Source: DATKKX01 sp035542775
GTDB lineage: Bacteria > Planctomycetota > Phycisphaerae > UBA1845 > UTPLA1
Length of the DNA stretch: 15,775 nt
NCBI GenBank assembly: GCA_035542775.1
Contig: DATKKX010000028.1
Span: 1-15,775 of the forward strand
Direction: 5' to 3'
The notes below the pieces were generated by a model. That model had not been told where the DNA came from and did no database searches. It saw only the letters and a program-made list of their open reading frames with translations. Each line of letters starts with the position of its first letter. Within the stretch, counting starts at the first letter, position 1. The position numbers and the translations under genes are program-made. This document shows positions 14,595 to 15,775 of this stretch, piece after piece.

Positions 14595-14861
14595 ATGGCG
14601 CGTCTGTACGGAGCTTGCCTGGGTTTGCTGGTGTTCAGCGCGATGATTCTCTGCGGGATGTTCGCAGGCAACAGCGTACAGAAGATCGTGTTGCGAGCCC
14701 TGGCTGGACTGGCCGGCGGATTCGTGGTCGGCTCGGTAGCCGGGTGGATCGGCATGTCCGTCGTCAGGGAGAACGCCGCTGCCCCGGGTAGTGACCGAAC
14801 GAAGACACCTGAGAAGGCCGGAGAGGCCGAGGCGCCTCAGACCGCGGCGGCGAGGAAGTAG
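14595..14861 (+). CDS. Small two-helix membrane protein with a glycine zipper, unknown function
   Basis: Not recognised. The 88-aa product has two hydrophobic helices, about 7-25 (ACLGLLVFSAMILCGMFAG) and 35-57 (ALAGLAGGFVVGSVAGWIGM), joined by a short polar turn with basic residues (K30, R34). The tail (58-88) is charged, Ala/Pro/Glu-rich and probably disordered. In helix 2, G38, G42, G46 and G50 form a GxxxGxxxGxxxG glycine zipper, which usually means tight helix packing or oligomerisation. AAGGA sits one base before the ATG and AGGACGAG lies 8-10 bases upstream. It lies 70 bp after flhG and 70 bp before fliA, same strand, so it is probably part of the flagellar operon. The frame looks genuine because of the clear membrane pattern and SD; the role is unknown. 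Confidence 0.75.
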   Translation: MARLYGACLGLLVFSAMILCGMFAGNSVQKIVLRALAGLAGGFVVGSVAGWIGMSVVRENAAAPGSDRTKTPEKAGEAEAPQTAAARK

Positions 14862-14863
14862 AG

Positions 14864-14892
14864 GATTCATGACGATCGTGGATCGGTGAATC
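14864..14892 (+). other. Hairpin between the small membrane protein gene and fliA
   Basis: GATTCA (14864-14869) pairs with TGAATC (14887-14892), and inside that CGATC (14873-14877) pairs with GATCG (14881-14885) around a GTG loop. This is 11 bp with one small internal loop. The hairpin ends 39 nt before the fliA start and has no T tract, so it is probably an mRNA structure rather than a terminator. Confidence 0.4.
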
Positions 14893-14931
14893 ACGCCGCT
14901 CGCGTGGCCCGGCCGGCAAGGAGTGCGGTGC

Positions 14932-15705
14932 ATGCCCGCGACCGAGACTGATCTTGAGTCCCTGTGGCGAGAGTACAGGCAAGGCCCTTCGCAGGAGCTG
15001 CGCAACATCTTCATCGAGTCATACAGCCACATCGTTCGGTTCAACGCCGAGCGAATCCACGCCAAGCTGCCGACCGAGGTGGAGCTGGACGACTTGATCT
15101 CGGCGGGCATGTTCGGTTTGATCGACGCCATTGAGGCATTTGACATAGATCGCGGCGTGAAGTTCGAAACCTACTGCTCGCCGCGAGTCCGCGGAGCGAT
15201 GCTTGACGAGCTCCGCTCGATGGACTGGGTGCCGCGGCTGGTTCGCAACCGGTCGCAGAAGATCCAGAGCGCCACCAAGGCCTTGCAGAGCGAGCTGGGC
15301 CGCATGCCCAGCGATCGTGAAGTGGCCGAGCGGATCGGCGTTTCGGCCACCGAGTTCACGCGCATGTCCCGCGATGCCACCGCTGTTTCAATGACTTCGC
15401 TCTCGCGGAAGGTTTTCGGCGGCGATTCCTCGCGCGACGTGGCCGAGATCGATGTGCTCAAGGATGAGCGAGCCTGCAATCCTGTCCGCGAGGTCCAGAA
15501 GTCGGACCTCAAGCAGTTGATTCAGAAAGGGCTCACGCCGACCGAGCGGCTGATCCTGGTGCTGTACTACTACGAGCAGATGACCATGAAGGAAATCGGC
15601 ATGACGCTCGATCTGTCGGAGAGTCGCGTGAGCCAGATGCACTCCGCGATCGTGGACCGCCTGAGGTTCCAGCTCAAGCAGCGCGACCGGGAGTTTCGAG
15701 TGTGA
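14932..15705 (+). CDS. fliA: Flagellar sigma factor FliA (sigma28)
   Basis: FliA/SigD/WhiG-type sigma factor, which directs RNA polymerase to late flagellar and chemotaxis promoters. The 257-aa length is typical. Region 2 covers about 25-105 and includes DDLISAGMFGLIDAIEAFDI and the -10 recognition part VKFETYCSPRVRGAMLDELR, followed by DWVPRLVRNRSQKI. Region 3 (about 110-160) contains LGRMPSDREVAERIGVSATE. Region 4 (about 200-250) contains LTPTERLILVLYYYEQMTMK and the helix-turn-helix LDLSESRVSQMHSAIVDRLR. ATG 14932 is chosen because AAGGAG (14918-14923) precedes it by 8 nt; a GTG at 14923 lies within that SD. No flgM is visible nearby. Confidence 0.95.
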   Translation: MPATETDLESLWREYRQGPSQELRNIFIESYSHIVRFNAERIHAKLPTEVELDDLISAGMFGLIDAIEAFDIDRGVKFETYCSPRVRGAMLDELRSMDWVPRLVRNRSQKIQSATKALQSELGRMPSDREVAERIGVSATEFTRMSRDATAVSMTSLSRKVFGGDSSRDVAEIDVLKDERACNPVREVQKSDLKQLIQKGLTPTERLILVLYYYEQMTMKEIGMTLDLSESRVSQMHSAIVDRLRFQLKQRDREFRV

Positions 15706-15760
15706 GAGATCACCGTGGAGATGCCCCCCTCGGCGGGCAGGCTCCGGCACGGAGAGAAGG

Positions 15761-15775
15761 ATGAGACGATCCCGG
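15761..15775 (+). CDS. Possible start of a further gene, cut by the window end
   Basis: ATG at 15761 is preceded by GGAGAGAAGG (15751-15760). Only five codons (MRRSR) lie inside the window, so no product can be named. Just upstream, CTCCG (15742-15746) pairs with CGGAG (15750-15754), so the SD would be partly inside a small hairpin. Another stem, TGCCC/GGGCA (15722-15726 with 15735-15739), lies in the same gap. Confidence 0.3.

Noticed and set aside
14923..14931. GTG start for fliA three codons upstream
   Set aside because: The GTG overlaps the AAGGAG sequence, which is ideally placed for ATG 14932.
1..15775. Defence system, CRISPR array, prophage or insertion sequence
   Set aside because: No direct-repeat array, transposase, integrase or attachment site was seen; the window is housekeeping and flagellar genes.

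Overview
This window looks like chromosome from a GC-rich, flagellated, probably anaerobic or microaerophilic bacterium. The gene order, the Ala/Pro-rich FliN, the zinc-ribbon-rich TopA and the codon use fit Planctomycetota or a neighbouring phylum. That placement is inference from style and would need a tree of FlhA, FliP or TopA to settle. Genes are densely packed, mostly on the + strand, with ATG, GTG and one TTG start and generally good Shine-Dalgarno (SD) sequences. I see no tRNA, rRNA, CRISPR array, insertion sequence or other mobile element.

Layout. 1-206 is a leader with a plausible sigma70 promoter. 207-3338 is topA (DNA topoisomerase I), with an unusually long C-terminal array of six four-cysteine zinc ribbons. 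3339-3460 is a short gap between convergent genes. 3461-3961 (minus) is rubrerythrin, a peroxide-scavenging di-iron protein. 3962-4472 is a 511-bp divergent intergenic region rich in inverted repeats. 4473-15705 is one co-directional flagellar cluster: fliL, fliN, fliO, fliP, fliQ, fliR, flhB, flhA, flhF, flhG, a small unknown two-helix membrane protein, and fliA (sigma28). The window ends just inside a possible next gene at 15761.

How the genes work together. FliP, FliQ and FliR form the core export gate and FliO helps assemble it. FlhB is the substrate-specificity switch and FlhA the export motor and docking platform. FliN is a switch-complex (C-ring) component and FliL a stator-associated membrane protein. 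FlhF (SRP-type GTPase) and FlhG (MinD-like ATPase carrying the DQAxxLR activating motif) set flagellar number and position. FliA transcribes the late flagellar genes. fliM, fliG, the rod, hook and filament genes and flgM are absent from the window.

Most interesting observations: (i) FliN carries two copies of an SQxxIDAAL motif resembling the FliM/FliY N-terminal CheY-binding motif, about 98 residues apart; (ii) FlhB has NPTE where the autocleavage motif is normally NPTH; (iii) a perfect 12-bp hairpin lies just before flhA, with other hairpins in several intercistronic gaps; (iv) the rubrerythrin/fliL intergenic region holds six consecutive potential stem-loops, a perfect 8-bp-arm palindrome and, on the minus strand, a T-box-like 12-mer; (v) the small protein between flhG and fliA has a glycine zipper. 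None of these proves a wholly new system.
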